Assembly (NCBI RefSeq): GCF_000378245.1
Contig: NZ_KB899494.1
Span: forward strand, 62,001 to 126,000
Length of the DNA stretch: 64,000 nt
Direction of reading: 5' to 3'
DNA from: Aromatoleum toluclasticum ATCC 700605
GTDB taxonomy: Bacteria > Pseudomonadota > Gammaproteobacteria > Burkholderiales > Rhodocyclaceae
Part shown: positions 26,918 to 35,302 of the stretch, in pieces
How the letters are laid out: each line of letters begins with the position of its first letter
Position numbering within the stretch: the first letter of the stretch is position 1
Program-made: the position numbers and the translations under genes
Notes under the pieces: model-generated
Databases searched by the model: none
Told to the model about the DNA's origin: nothing
What the model saw: only the letters and a program-made list of their open reading frames with translations

Positions 26918-28335
26918 CGTGGACGTTCGACGGCAGCCAGCAGCCGTCGCAGCGGTGCTGCCCGTTCCGCAAGGCCCCGCGCATCGAAGGCGCGCCCCAG
27001 CCGTCCGGCGAGGCGCACAGCGATCGCCCGCTGTTCGGGGCGGGGGAAGAAGCGTTGCACCAGGCGCTCGGCGACGTCCAGTTCGCCGGCGTCGATCAGG
27101 CCACCGGTCAGCGCCTCCCACTGTCCGGGCGTAAGCGCAGGCAGGACGCTCGCGTCCCCGTTCAGCGCCTCGCCCAGCAGCTTCGCGTTCAGCGTTTGGG
27201 GATCGGCTGCGGCAGCTTCCAGAATCCGCCGGCGGGCGTCGCTCTCCAACTCGACCTGGCGCGCGAGGCGGGCGACCCGCCAGTACTCCGCGGCGAACTT
27301 CGCACTCACGCCCTCGTGCTCGTCGAACATTTTCCGGTACTGCAGGGCGGCGAGCCCGAACTGCATCGCCGCGACATGCTTCTCCGCTCGGGCGCGCAAC
27401 GCCGAAATCACCTGCTCGGCGTCCTGTCGATGCACGAGTTCCGCGCTCCGGCCGTGCCTGCGCCAGCGGTACAGGGCGATCAGCAGCGCTCCGCTGATCA
27501 GGCCGGCGAAGTGCGCCAGATAGTTCACGTTGCCGTCGCGGTCGAGAACGAAGTTCTGCAGCAGCTCGTTTCCCAGCCATAGCGGCAGGATCGCGAGGGC
27601 CGGTCCGCGCACGGTGCCGAAGAAGAACAGGAGCCAGTAGAAGAACTCGATCCGGCGGCGGCCGAACAAGCCCAGGTAGGCGGCCATCACGGCCGAAATC
27701 GCCCCCGAGGCGCCCAGCGACAAGCGGTGCCCCGTGGCGGGAAGAAGCAGGTCCGGCAGCGCCGCGCCCAGACCTCCGAGTAGATAGAGGGCGAGGAAGC
27801 CGAGCGGCCCGAGGGCGGCTTCGACCGTGTAGCCGACGACGAACAGGACGGCCATGTTCCCGCTCAGGTGCAGGATGTCGCCGTGCAGGAACATGTGCGT
27901 CAGCAGCGTCGCCGGCCGCGGCTGCTGCCCTTCAAGGGCGAAGCGCTCGGTCAGCACACGTGCGCGCAGCGTCTCGTAATGGGCCCGTTGCGCCCGCCAC
28001 GTCGGGTAGTCGGGACTGTCCGAGGTAATCACGCGCCCCATGCGCAGCGCTTGCATGAAGTCCCGGTCGGCCTCCATCTCCTGCAGCAAGGCAGCGTCGT
28101 TTCTCTGCGCCGATGCACGTCCCTCGCCCCCCTTCCGCCGGCCGAGTTCGGCACGGTAGGCCGCGCCCTCGGTTCCGGCCAGTCCGGATTGCTGGTAATA
28201 CCGCCTCGCCGCCTCTGCCCGCTCCGCGTCGCCGCCTTGCATCAGGAACGCAATCAGGCAAAGCAGCATGATCGACAGGGTTGCCAGCGGGGGGCGGGTC
28301 CAGTCGGGCCGGGCGGGAAGGGGAAGGATCAGCAT
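26914..28335 (-). CDS. Rhomboid family intramembrane serine protease with repeat-like C-terminal domain
   Basis: A 473-residue integral membrane protein. The catalytic pair of rhomboid proteases is present: Ser210 in SLGASGAISA and His275 in YLAHFAGLISG. The HGDILHLSGNM motif in the second core helix is also conserved. The first helix (residues 18-35) is followed by an unusually long soluble loop of about 100 residues, and a roughly 170-residue helical domain follows the last helix. Both additions exceed the core family length of about 200 residues. Substrates are unknown. The stop codon overlaps that of the membrane/TPR gene on the opposite strand. Confidence 0.88.
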   Translation of the reverse strand: MLILPLPARPDWTRPPLATLSIMLLCLIAFLMQGGDAERAEAARRYYQQSGLAGTEGAAYRAELGRRKGGEGRASAQRNDAALLQEMEADRDFMQALRMGRVITSDSPDYPTWRAQRAHYETLRARVLTERFALEGQQPRPATLLTHMFLHGDILHLSGNMAVLFVVGYTVEAALGPLGFLALYLLGGLGAALPDLLLPATGHRLSLGASGAISAVMAAYLGLFGRRRIEFFYWLLFFFGTVRGPALAILPLWLGNELLQNFVLDRDGNVNYLAHFAGLISGALLIALYRWRRHGRSAELVHRQDAEQVISALRARAEKHVAAMQFGLAALQYRKMFDEHEGVSAKFAAEYWRVARLARQVELESDARRRILEAAAADPQTLNAKLLGEALNGDASVLPALTPGQWEALTGGLIDAGELDVAERLVQRFFPRPEQRAIAVRLAGRLGRAFDARGLAERAAPLRRLLAAVERPR

Positions 28336-28452
28336 CGGGACCTGGGGAAGCAGCCGGGAGCCGGTAGATTATACGGAGTGCATGCGCGGAACCGGGCGGA
28401 ATGCGTCCTTTGCAGGCAGAATGCCGCCTTTCGACGTTATTCCATACGACCG

Positions 28453-29841
28453 ATGACAAACCATTGCAGGGTGATGATTTCCGGCCGCACGCTTTCCGGG
28501 GCGACGCTGAATGATGTGCGGGCGGCGGTCGGTCGTGCCTTCCAGCTGCAGGACGGGCAGCTCGACCGCATGCTGTGCGGACAGCCTGTCGCGGTTTCGC
28601 GCCGCGCGAGCCCGGAAGCGGCCGCAAAGCTCGTCTCCCGCCTGCAATCGCTCGACCTCGAAGCCTACGTCGAATCGCTCTCCGCCGGGGATGTGCCGCC
28701 GGTTCAGCCCTCGGCGGAGCCGATCGCAGCGACGCCTGAGCCGGTCGAGCGATCGGCGGTGCCCGTCGAGCCCGGCAACGCGACCGAAGACCGGCAACCC
28801 GGTGAACTCTTCGCCCTGGCTCGACCCAGCACGCCTTCGCCGGATGCCCTCTCGCAGGGTCTCGCACCGCAGGGGGCGGATGCCGAAGTGCAGTGCCCCA
28901 AGTGCGGCGAAGCACAGCCCAAGCGCACCTTGTGCCGCAAGTGCGGCCTTGACATGCCGCGCTACGCTGCGGCGCAGGAGGCGCTCGAGCGCGAGGCGCG
29001 CGAACAGCGCGCTGCCGAAATCGCTGCGCGCACCCAGACCCCGGGCCGGGGACCGCGCGCTGCAAGCGGGGCGAGTGCCGGACTCCTGGGTGTGGGGTTC
29101 TCGGGTCGGCTGGGCAGGCTCGACTACTTCACGAGTTCGCTCGTCAGCACGATGCTGTGGCTCGTTTTCGTTCTGATCGCGGCGAAGACGGGCAAGGCTA
29201 CCTTCGCCGGCTTCGGCATGTTCCTGTCCGCGATCTACGGCGTCCGCTGCATCGCCCTGAGACTGCACGACACCGGCCGCAACGGCTGGCTTTCACTGAT
29301 TCTCTTCGTCCCCGTGCTCGGCGGCCTTATGGCGCTCGCGCTGTTGTTCCTGCGCGGGGACAACGACGATAACGAGTATGGCACGGTGCCGGCCGATGGC
29401 GGCGGCAGGCGTGCCGTCGTCGCGCTCGCCGCCGTGCTCGCGCTCGGAACCCTCAGTTACCGCAACATCGCCGGTGACCCCGAGAGTGCAGCCCGCTTCC
29501 TCGGCGCGATGGGCTCCGTCGAGAACGGTGCCGGATCGCACGCCGCGGGCGCGGCGGGGAGCGTCGCGGCGGCCCGCTATGCCAGCAACAACCGCATCGA
29601 TATCTACGTGATCACCGGATGCGCCGACTGCGACGACATGCGCGAGTGGCTCGACGACAACGGCCTGCGATACACGGCATATGCGGTCGACAAGGACCAG
29701 GGGGCGGCCGAACGCCTGCACTCGATCGTCGCCGGCAACGGAGAGGCCCGCATCCAGTTGCCGGTGCTCGAAGTGAACGGCAAGGTGCTCCCGGGCAATC
29801 CCGACGTCGATGCCGTTCATCAGCAGCTGCGCCAGGAATGA
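28453..29841 (+). CDS. Zinc-ribbon, DUF805 membrane and glutaredoxin-like fusion protein
   Basis: A 462-residue protein with four parts. Residues 1-75 form a small domain starting RVMISGRTLSGATLNDV, followed by a low-complexity linker. A zinc ribbon lies at Cys148, Cys151, Cys161 and Cys164. A DUF805 membrane domain (about 210-310) starts with SGRLGRLDYFTSSLV and includes the family motif ALRLHDTGRNGW. After another membrane helix, residues about 380-462 form a glutaredoxin/thioredoxin-like domain with the redox pair Cys390-Ala-Asp-Cys393 and the partner loop QLPVLEVNGK. This combination suggests a membrane-tethered thiol redox protein, but no partner is known. The gap 28336-28452, shared with the divergent rhomboid gene, holds no clear promoter. 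Confidence 0.82.
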   Translation: MTNHCRVMISGRTLSGATLNDVRAAVGRAFQLQDGQLDRMLCGQPVAVSRRASPEAAAKLVSRLQSLDLEAYVESLSAGDVPPVQPSAEPIAATPEPVERSAVPVEPGNATEDRQPGELFALARPSTPSPDALSQGLAPQGADAEVQCPKCGEAQPKRTLCRKCGLDMPRYAAAQEALEREAREQRAAEIAARTQTPGRGPRAASGASAGLLGVGFSGRLGRLDYFTSSLVSTMLWLVFVLIAAKTGKATFAGFGMFLSAIYGVRCIALRLHDTGRNGWLSLILFVPVLGGLMALALLFLRGDNDDNEYGTVPADGGGRRAVVALAAVLALGTLSYRNIAGDPESAARFLGAMGSVENGAGSHAAGAAGSVAAARYASNNRIDIYVITGCADCDDMREWLDDNGLRYTAYAVDKDQGAAERLHSIVAGNGEARIQLPVLEVNGKVLPGNPDVDAVHQQLRQE

Positions 29842-29947
29842 TTCCGCTGCGGAAGGGAAGGCAGCGGTCCGCCGCCGGGATGAGCCTGCCGAGACCGATC
29901 GCAAGGTCATGCCGGGCGCCGCGCGAACGGACGGAGTGACGGGCATC

Positions 29948-30112
29948 ATGAGCGGTTGGTCGATCGGGGCGGGACGCGGTCTGGGACGGAAGCTGGGAAT
30001 GGCCGGGCTGCTGCTCGGCCTGCATTGCGCGAGCGGCTTCGCGATCGAACACCCGCGCGGAGCGATGGAGGGGCTGATCGAGGCGCAGGTGATCCGTCTC
30101 GCCCGCCGCTGA
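29948..30112 (+). CDS. Possible small exported peptide, 54 aa
   Basis: A 54-residue reading frame with a basic start, a hydrophobic stretch (MAGLLLGLHCASGFA) that could be a signal peptide, and a short amphipathic end. GGAG lies about ten bases upstream. It lies between the glutaredoxin fusion gene and the first mnmG-like repeat. It resembles no family I know and may not be expressed. The rest of 29842-30170 shows no other feature except a GC-rich run. Confidence 0.35.
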   Translation: MSGWSIGAGRGLGRKLGMAGLLLGLHCASGFAIEHPRGAMEGLIEAQVIRLARR

Positions 30113-30170
30113 GCAGGCACCGGGGCGAAGGGGGCGGGCGAATTCCGGCGGCCCGCCTTTCCTCCCCAAA

Positions 30171-30219
30171 CCGGGGTGCGTCATGCGCTATCCCTCCCGT
30201 TTCGAGTCATCGTTGTCGG
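30171..30219 (+). repeat. Left direct repeat: degenerate copy of the mnmG 5' end
   Basis: These 49 bases align to 39242-39291 with two substitutions and one missing base (47 of 50 identical). It includes ten bases before the mnmG ATG and about the first twelve codons. The missing T at 30206 breaks the reading frame, so it is not a functional start of mnmG. The minus-strand TorD gene uses the reverse of this sequence for its last nine codons and stop. Confidence 0.85.
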
Positions 30220-30868
30220 CCTCGGCCAGGAAGGCCTTCGCAAGCGCCGCGAGCGACCGGTAGAGCCGTGCATCCGGGTGTGCCGAGACGCGGTCGAGAA
30301 AGCGCGGAGCCCATCGGCCGAGATGGCGCCCCAGAAACTCGCGCTGGTAGCGCGCGGCGTCGCGCGCGCAGGCGGCTTCGCCCGTCTCCAGCGCGAACGC
30401 CTGCTCGCGCGCCAGATGGCCGAGGAACTCCAGCTCGATGCTGAAATGGTCGGGTTCCATCCGCAGCGCATCGGCGAGGCGGAAGCCGGTCCGTTCGTAG
30501 AAGTCGCGCACGTCCGCCGTCTCGGGCCCGCGCAGGATGCCCGAGCCGCCCGCGAGCTGCACGGACTCATGCGGCGAGACGAGCACACCGGGCAGCAGGA
30601 AGAGGCGGGCGAACTCGACCGCCACCTCATCGGCGAGATCCTTCTCGTCGAACCCGCCGAAAAGGGCTTCCTGCGTCAGCCCGATGTCGGCGAGGGCGTC
30701 GGCGAGCGCCCCGGTACGCAGCGCGGACAGCGCGGCGGCGTCGGGCGCGTGGCGGAAGAGGCCCGACAGGAGGTCGAAGATCGCCGCGCGGGCGCGGATC
30801 GCCTGCATGGCGTCCGCGTCCTCGCTGACCGCCTCGGACCGCAGGGTGTCACGGTCGGTCGCGCTCAT
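30188..30868 (-). CDS. TorD family chaperone for the NrfD-type molybdoenzyme
   Basis: A 226-residue helical chaperone of the TorD family. The core motif is VAVEFARLFLLPGVLVSPHESV, with the second helix MEPDHFSIELEFLGHL. It shares an ATGA overlap with the catalytic-subunit gene, so this is its client. The last nine residues (DNDDSKREG) and the stop codon are encoded by the antisense strand of the mnmG-like repeat. The original C-terminus was therefore probably replaced when the module joined this site. The tail lies outside the conserved fold, so function is likely kept. Confidence 0.87.
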   Translation of the reverse strand: MSATDRDTLRSEAVSEDADAMQAIRARAAIFDLLSGLFRHAPDAAALSALRTGALADALADIGLTQEALFGGFDEKDLADEVAVEFARLFLLPGVLVSPHESVQLAGGSGILRGPETADVRDFYERTGFRLADALRMEPDHFSIELEFLGHLAREQAFALETGEAACARDAARYQREFLGRHLGRWAPRFLDRVSAHPDARLYRSLAALAKAFLAEADNDDSKREG

Positions 30869-33390
30869 GCCTTGACAACCTTGACGACGGTGTCCATCCA
30901 GCGCTGCTCGCCGTTGATCGGATCGGGCGAGTTCGGAATGATCCAGTTCGGATGCACGCCGTGGTCCCCCTTCCACCAGATGCGCTCGAGATCGGCGTCA
31001 TTGTCGGTCGCGGTGGGCCCCCGCTTGCCGGAGGCGTAGCGCCCGTATTCCCAGTGGCCGCAGTGGTGGGAGATCGCGATCACGCCCACATTCACGGCCG
31101 GCGTGACCTTCGCCTCGGTGACGATCTCGCCGACGACCGAGCTGACCTTGATCCGGTCACCGTCCCGGATCTCGCGCCGGGCGGCGTCGGCCGGGTTTAT
31201 CCAGGCCGGATTTTTGTGATAGAGCTCGGTGAGGTACTTGCAGTTGGGCGAACGCGAGTGGATCTGGGTCGCGACCTTGAAGGTCGTCAGCACCAGCTCG
31301 TCCGGCGTCATGCGCTCGTGCTCCGGCACCGCCATCCAGGTCGGCATCGGCGCGAAGCCCTTCTCCGCCAGGATCGCGGAATGGACCTCGAACAGCCCCG
31401 ACTTGTTGACCTTGTCGGGCGGGAAGCCCCTGACGACCCGCTCACCGATGCGCTGGCCGACGTAGGCCTTGTAGGCGCCCTTGACGTGGGCATACCCCGT
31501 CTTGAGGGCCTCTGCGCGGCTATCGACGTGCGCCTTCTGCCAGTCCCAGTACACACCGGTCGCTTCATCGAAGACCACCGAGTCCTTCTGGTAGTCCTCG
31601 GCTTTGATCTCGCGCCGATAGCTGAAATACACAGGGCTTGCCTTCGGGTCGTGGTACACGCCGTTCTGCTTCATGTACTCGAAGCCCCCTACGGCCGCAA
31701 CGGCGGGCGTCATTTCGCAGGACAGGCGGACGAACTCTTCCTTGGACGCGTAGCCGAGCGGCGTGCCGAGGCGCTCGGCCAGTTCGCACACGACGTCGCC
31801 GAAGTCGCGTGTCTCGCCCATCGGCTTCACCGCCGGCTGGCGGATGTAGAACTCGGGGATCTGCACCGGCGAGACCATGTCTTCCCAGTCCCAGCGCTCG
31901 ACATAGGTCGGCTCCGGCAGGATCAGGTCGGCGAGGGCGGCCGATTCGTCGTAGAAGGGATTGATATTGACGTGGAAGGGGATCAGCGTCTCGTCCTTCA
32001 GGATGTCGATGTTCTCCTGCACGTTGCCGTTGGCATAGGCCGGGGTGTACTTGTAGCAGATGTAGATTTCCGGCCGTCCGGCGCTGCCGTCCTTGATCAT
32101 CTTCAGGACTTGATGGCTCATGTGGTGCGTCGGCAGGGCCGCCGCCCCTTTCGGGCCATCGGCGATCGCGAGCTTGCGTGCCTTCGGCAAATTCTCCGGC
32201 CCCTTCGGGAACTGCCACTTCGGTTCGATCGCCTTGCAGCGTCCGCCGGGGTTGTCGATGTTGCCGGTGATCGCCGCCAGCGTCTGGATTGCGCGCTCGG
32301 TCTCGTTGCCGTTGTAGTGCGCGATCGCGCCGCGGTAGCTGATCACGCAGGCCGGATGCGCCGTCGCGAACTCGCGCGCGAGGCGGCGAATCGTCTGCGC
32401 CGGCACGCCCGAGAGCTTCTCGGCCCATTCGGGCGAGTACGGTTCGAAGTGCGCCTTGAGCGCCGCGACCTTCTCGTCGAGGCTCGCTTCGCGCTTGTCG
32501 GTGACCTTGCAGTATTCGAGGAAGGCTTCGCCGTCACCCTTGTGGAGGTCTTCGCCCATCACGACGTGGCACATCGCGAGCACGACCGCCAGATCGGTGC
32601 CCGGCTTGATCGGCACCCATTCGGAGGATTTCGCGGCGGTGTTCGAGAGGCGTACGTCGAAGGTCACTAGCCGCACGTTGCGCTCCGCGATCGCGCGGAT
32701 CAGGCGATGCGAGGTCGGGACGTGGTTGGTGCCCGCTTCGAAGACGTTCGAACCGAAATTCAGCACGAAGCGCGTATTGTCGAAATCCCAGCTGTCATAG
32801 TGTGCACCCCAGGTGAGCTCCTGCGCGGTCCACTTGCCGCCCTCGCAGATCGACGTGTGGTCACCGATGGTGCCGGTGCCGACTACCGCGAGAAAAGTGT
32901 TCACCATCTTGCTGGTGGACGACTTCATGCGCCCGTACTGGAACATCACCTTTTCCGGTTCGCCCTTGTCCATCAGGGCCTTGATCCGCCCGGCCAGCTC
33001 GCCGAGGGCCTCGTCCCAGGAAATCTGCTTCCACTTCCCTTCGCCGCGCTTGCCGACCCGCTTGAGCGGATACAGGATGCGGTCCGGGTCGTTCGGCTGG
33101 TTGACGCCGCCCTGGCCCTTGGCGCACATCACACCTTCCGAGCGGATCGACTTCAGCTGGCCTTCGATCTTGACCACCCGGCCGTCCTCGACGTAGGTGA
33201 CGTTCGGGCAGCGCGTCACGCATTGGTAGCACGCGCTCGGCACTGCCTTGCGTTCGCGGCCGGTCTTGCGGGAGAAGTCCTGGTTGCCCCACACCAGCGT
33301 GTCGCCGGCCTTGCCCAGCGTCGGCGCGCCGGCGAGACCGGCCGCGGCCGAGGCGACACCCAGTTTCAGGAAATGACGACGATCGAACAT
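30865..33390 (-). CDS. Tat-exported molybdopterin oxidoreductase, Psr/Phs/Ttr/Arr-like catalytic subunit
   Basis: An 841-residue DMSO-reductase-family enzyme. The twin-arginine signal is FDRRHFLKLG (Arg4-Arg5). The 4Fe-4S site is Cys54, Cys57, Cys61 and Cys89, spaced x2, x3, x27. The metal ligand is probably Cys182 in HTSICEGGKW. The C-terminal dinucleotide-binding domain includes the ISHHCGHWEYGRYASG stretch. Together with NrfD and FeS partners this is the polysulfide, thiosulfate, tetrathionate or arsenate reductase type of complex. Length and the x27 spacing resemble arsenate reductase ArrA, but I do not see its known active-site motif (YGRM stands near the expected place), so no substrate is assigned. 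Selenium, sulfur or arsenic oxyanions are candidates. The start has a GGAG site. Confidence 0.88.
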   Translation of the reverse strand: MFDRRHFLKLGVASAAAGLAGAPTLGKAGDTLVWGNQDFSRKTGRERKAVPSACYQCVTRCPNVTYVEDGRVVKIEGQLKSIRSEGVMCAKGQGGVNQPNDPDRILYPLKRVGKRGEGKWKQISWDEALGELAGRIKALMDKGEPEKVMFQYGRMKSSTSKMVNTFLAVVGTGTIGDHTSICEGGKWTAQELTWGAHYDSWDFDNTRFVLNFGSNVFEAGTNHVPTSHRLIRAIAERNVRLVTFDVRLSNTAAKSSEWVPIKPGTDLAVVLAMCHVVMGEDLHKGDGEAFLEYCKVTDKREASLDEKVAALKAHFEPYSPEWAEKLSGVPAQTIRRLAREFATAHPACVISYRGAIAHYNGNETERAIQTLAAITGNIDNPGGRCKAIEPKWQFPKGPENLPKARKLAIADGPKGAAALPTHHMSHQVLKMIKDGSAGRPEIYICYKYTPAYANGNVQENIDILKDETLIPFHVNINPFYDESAALADLILPEPTYVERWDWEDMVSPVQIPEFYIRQPAVKPMGETRDFGDVVCELAERLGTPLGYASKEEFVRLSCEMTPAVAAVGGFEYMKQNGVYHDPKASPVYFSYRREIKAEDYQKDSVVFDEATGVYWDWQKAHVDSRAEALKTGYAHVKGAYKAYVGQRIGERVVRGFPPDKVNKSGLFEVHSAILAEKGFAPMPTWMAVPEHERMTPDELVLTTFKVATQIHSRSPNCKYLTELYHKNPAWINPADAARREIRDGDRIKVSSVVGEIVTEAKVTPAVNVGVIAISHHCGHWEYGRYASGKRGPTATDNDADLERIWWKGDHGVHPNWIIPNSPDPINGEQRWMDTVVKVVKA

Positions 33391-33402
33391 GGCTTGACTC
33401 CT

Positions 33403-34356
33403 TCAGATTCCAACCGGGCCGGTCATCTGGCCGGCGATGACGACGACGTAGCGGAGCATGAAGCCGCCGACCAGCACCAGCACGCAGATGGCGACCTCCA
33501 TGCGGCGCGGGATCGCGAACGGGCGCTGGTAGAGCAGGGTCGGCAGCACGTACTTCATCTCGATCAGGCCGGGCAGCACCAGCCCGAGCAGCACGAATCC
33601 GAACCAGAACAGCGCGCTCATCTCGCCGCCCAGGATCACCGACATGGCCGTCTTGACGTTGCCGACGGTCAGATGGCCGAACATCAGGAACAGGAAGATG
33701 ACGACGACCTCGAGCCCGATCAGCAGCATGTCGGAGGAGCTGAGCATGTAGCTGTGCCGCTCGAAGTTGTCCGGGCTGATGATGCCGCGATGGGCGAACA
33801 GCGCCCGCACCAGCAGGATCGCCGCGACGCCGGTCGAAAGTGCCGAGACCATGAACAGCATCGCGAGGATCGGCGAGTTCCAGAACGGCCGCGCGGGCAT
33901 CGCCCCGAGCAGCACCCCGGTGTAGAGCGCCACGGCGAGGCCGAGCGGTACCATCGCCCAGGCGAGCTTCTTGCGCAGCGTTTGCAGCGCGTCGCCGGGC
34001 GCCGCGTCGGGCCGCAGGAAGGTGTAGGCGTAGGCGAGGCTCACCAGGATGAAGAGCGCCAGCACCCATGAGCCGATCGACATCGGCGACAGGTTGATCG
34101 TCCGGAACAGGTTGATGAAACGGAAGTAGTGCCCCGTCTGGAAGGAGCCCAGCTCGAGCACGATCATCCCCGTGCCGAGGATCACCAGCACCGGTGCAAG
34201 CAGTGCGCCCCAGCGCGCGAAGCGGAAATTCGAGCCGGCCAGGTCGCCGCCGCCGCTGCGCAGGAAGATCGAGGCGCTGACAGCGCCGGCACCGGCACCC
34301 ATGCCGCCCAGGAACAGGTACAGGATGACGGGAAGTCCCCAATTCAGTTCATGCAT
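33403..34356 (-). CDS. NrfD/PsrC family membrane subunit, quinone-interacting
   Basis: A 317-residue integral membrane protein with eight or nine predicted helices, starting MHELNWGLPVILYLFLGGMG. The GGMGAGA start and the length fit the NrfD/PsrC family, which exchanges electrons between the quinone pool and a periplasmic FeS protein. It sits between the FeS and catalytic genes, two bases after the FeS stop and twelve before the next start. Whether electrons flow to or from quinone depends on the enzyme's unknown substrate. Confidence 0.9.
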   Translation of the reverse strand: MHELNWGLPVILYLFLGGMGAGAGAVSASIFLRSGGGDLAGSNFRFARWGALLAPVLVILGTGMIVLELGSFQTGHYFRFINLFRTINLSPMSIGSWVLALFILVSLAYAYTFLRPDAAPGDALQTLRKKLAWAMVPLGLAVALYTGVLLGAMPARPFWNSPILAMLFMVSALSTGVAAILLVRALFAHRGIISPDNFERHSYMLSSSDMLLIGLEVVVIFLFLMFGHLTVGNVKTAMSVILGGEMSALFWFGFVLLGLVLPGLIEMKYVLPTLLYQRPFAIPRRMEVAICVLVLVGGFMLRYVVVIAGQMTGPVGI

Positions 34357-34358
34357 GG

Positions 34359-35102
34359 CTAGACCCTCTCTTTCTGGCGACGATTGGTTTCGATGCGGAT
34401 GTAGATGCTCTGGCGCGCCGCATCGCGTGCATCCGTGTGATCGGCGTCGATGTAATAGACCATCGGCTCGGTGCCCATCTCGGGCCGCAACACCGAAGTG
34501 GCATTGCTCGAGAGCAGCCGGGAGACTTCGCTTGCCGGGTCGTTGAGGTCACCGAAGATCCGGGCGCGGCCCTGGCAGGTATTGACGCACGCCGGCACCA
34601 ACCCCTGCTCGACGCGGTGCAGGCAGAAGTCGCACTTGTCGGCGGCCCCCGTCACCGGGTTGATGAAGCGCATGCCGTAGGGACAGGCCTGCACGCAATA
34701 CTTGCAGCCGATGCACACGTCTGCGTCGACGACGACGATGCCGTCCTGGCTGCGCTTGTATGTCGCCCCGGTCGGACAGACCGCGACGCACTGCGGCTTC
34801 TCGCACTGGTTGCACAGGCGGGGCAGGAAGCTGCGGCGCACGTTCGGGAAGTTGCCCTTCTCGATGAACTCGACCCAGCTGCGGGTCTCGCCGAGCGGCA
34901 CCTCGTTCTCCGTCTTGCAGGCGACGCTGCACGCCTGGCAACCGACGCAGCGGCGGGTGTCGATGACCATCGCGTAACGCTTCGGACGATCGGCCGATGT
35001 CACCACGCCGGGCAGCGCCGTGGCCGTGGCCACCGCCGCCGATCCGCCCGCCACCTTCAACAGGAATTCGCGGCGGGACGCCTTGGGGGTATGTTCACTC
35101 AT
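34359..35102 (-). CDS. Tat-exported 4Fe-4S electron-transfer subunit (PsrB/NrfC/TtrB-like)
   Basis: A 247-residue protein with its own twin-arginine signal (SRREFLLKVAGGSA near residue 10), which places it in the periplasm with the catalytic subunit. Four cysteine groups follow: CVGCQACSVACKTE near residue 52, CNQCEKPQCVAVCPTG near 97, CIGCKYCVQACPYG near 130, and CDFCLHRVEQGLVPAC with CVNTC near 155-175. They would carry a four-cluster electron wire between NrfD and the catalytic subunit. The ATG at 35102 has a GGAGG site. It is the first gene of the four-gene operon behind the sigma-54 promoter. Confidence 0.92.
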   Translation of the reverse strand: MSEHTPKASRREFLLKVAGGSAAVATATALPGVVTSADRPKRYAMVIDTRRCVGCQACSVACKTENEVPLGETRSWVEFIEKGNFPNVRRSFLPRLCNQCEKPQCVAVCPTGATYKRSQDGIVVVDADVCIGCKYCVQACPYGMRFINPVTGAADKCDFCLHRVEQGLVPACVNTCQGRARIFGDLNDPASEVSRLLSSNATSVLRPEMGTEPMVYYIDADHTDARDAARQSIYIRIETNRRQKERV

Positions 35103-35201
35103 GGATCTGCCTCCGGAGATGAGATTCGAACGACGCCGGCGCACGGATCGCTCCGCGTGCGCTACGATGGGCGGCGACATCGACGCTGTCGAGGAAGGCA
35201 T

Positions 35202-35217
35202 AGCATCCATCGTGCCA
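35202..35217 (-). promoter_or_regulatory. Predicted sigma-54 promoter of the molybdoenzyme operon
   Basis: The minus strand reads TGGCACGATGGATGCT, which fits the -24/-12 consensus TGGCACG-N4-TTGCT with one mismatch. The invariant GG and GC are correctly spaced. Transcription would begin near 35190, giving a leader of about 90 bases before the FeS gene. The divergent response regulator has the GAFTGA motif needed to activate such a promoter. Confidence 0.7.
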
Positions 35218-35302
35218 ACATGGTCTTAATGCGCAAAGTACTGATTGAAAACAGAAAATTATTCTGGCTGGGCGAGCCCGGCCGAAGCAGTCCTTGCGTT
35301 CA

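Noticed and set aside
30865-33390. Direct naming of the enzyme as arsenate reductase ArrA or arsenite oxidase ArxA
   Set aside because: The length, x27 spacing and PhnD-like sensor agree, but the known active-site motifs are not seen and the gene order differs.
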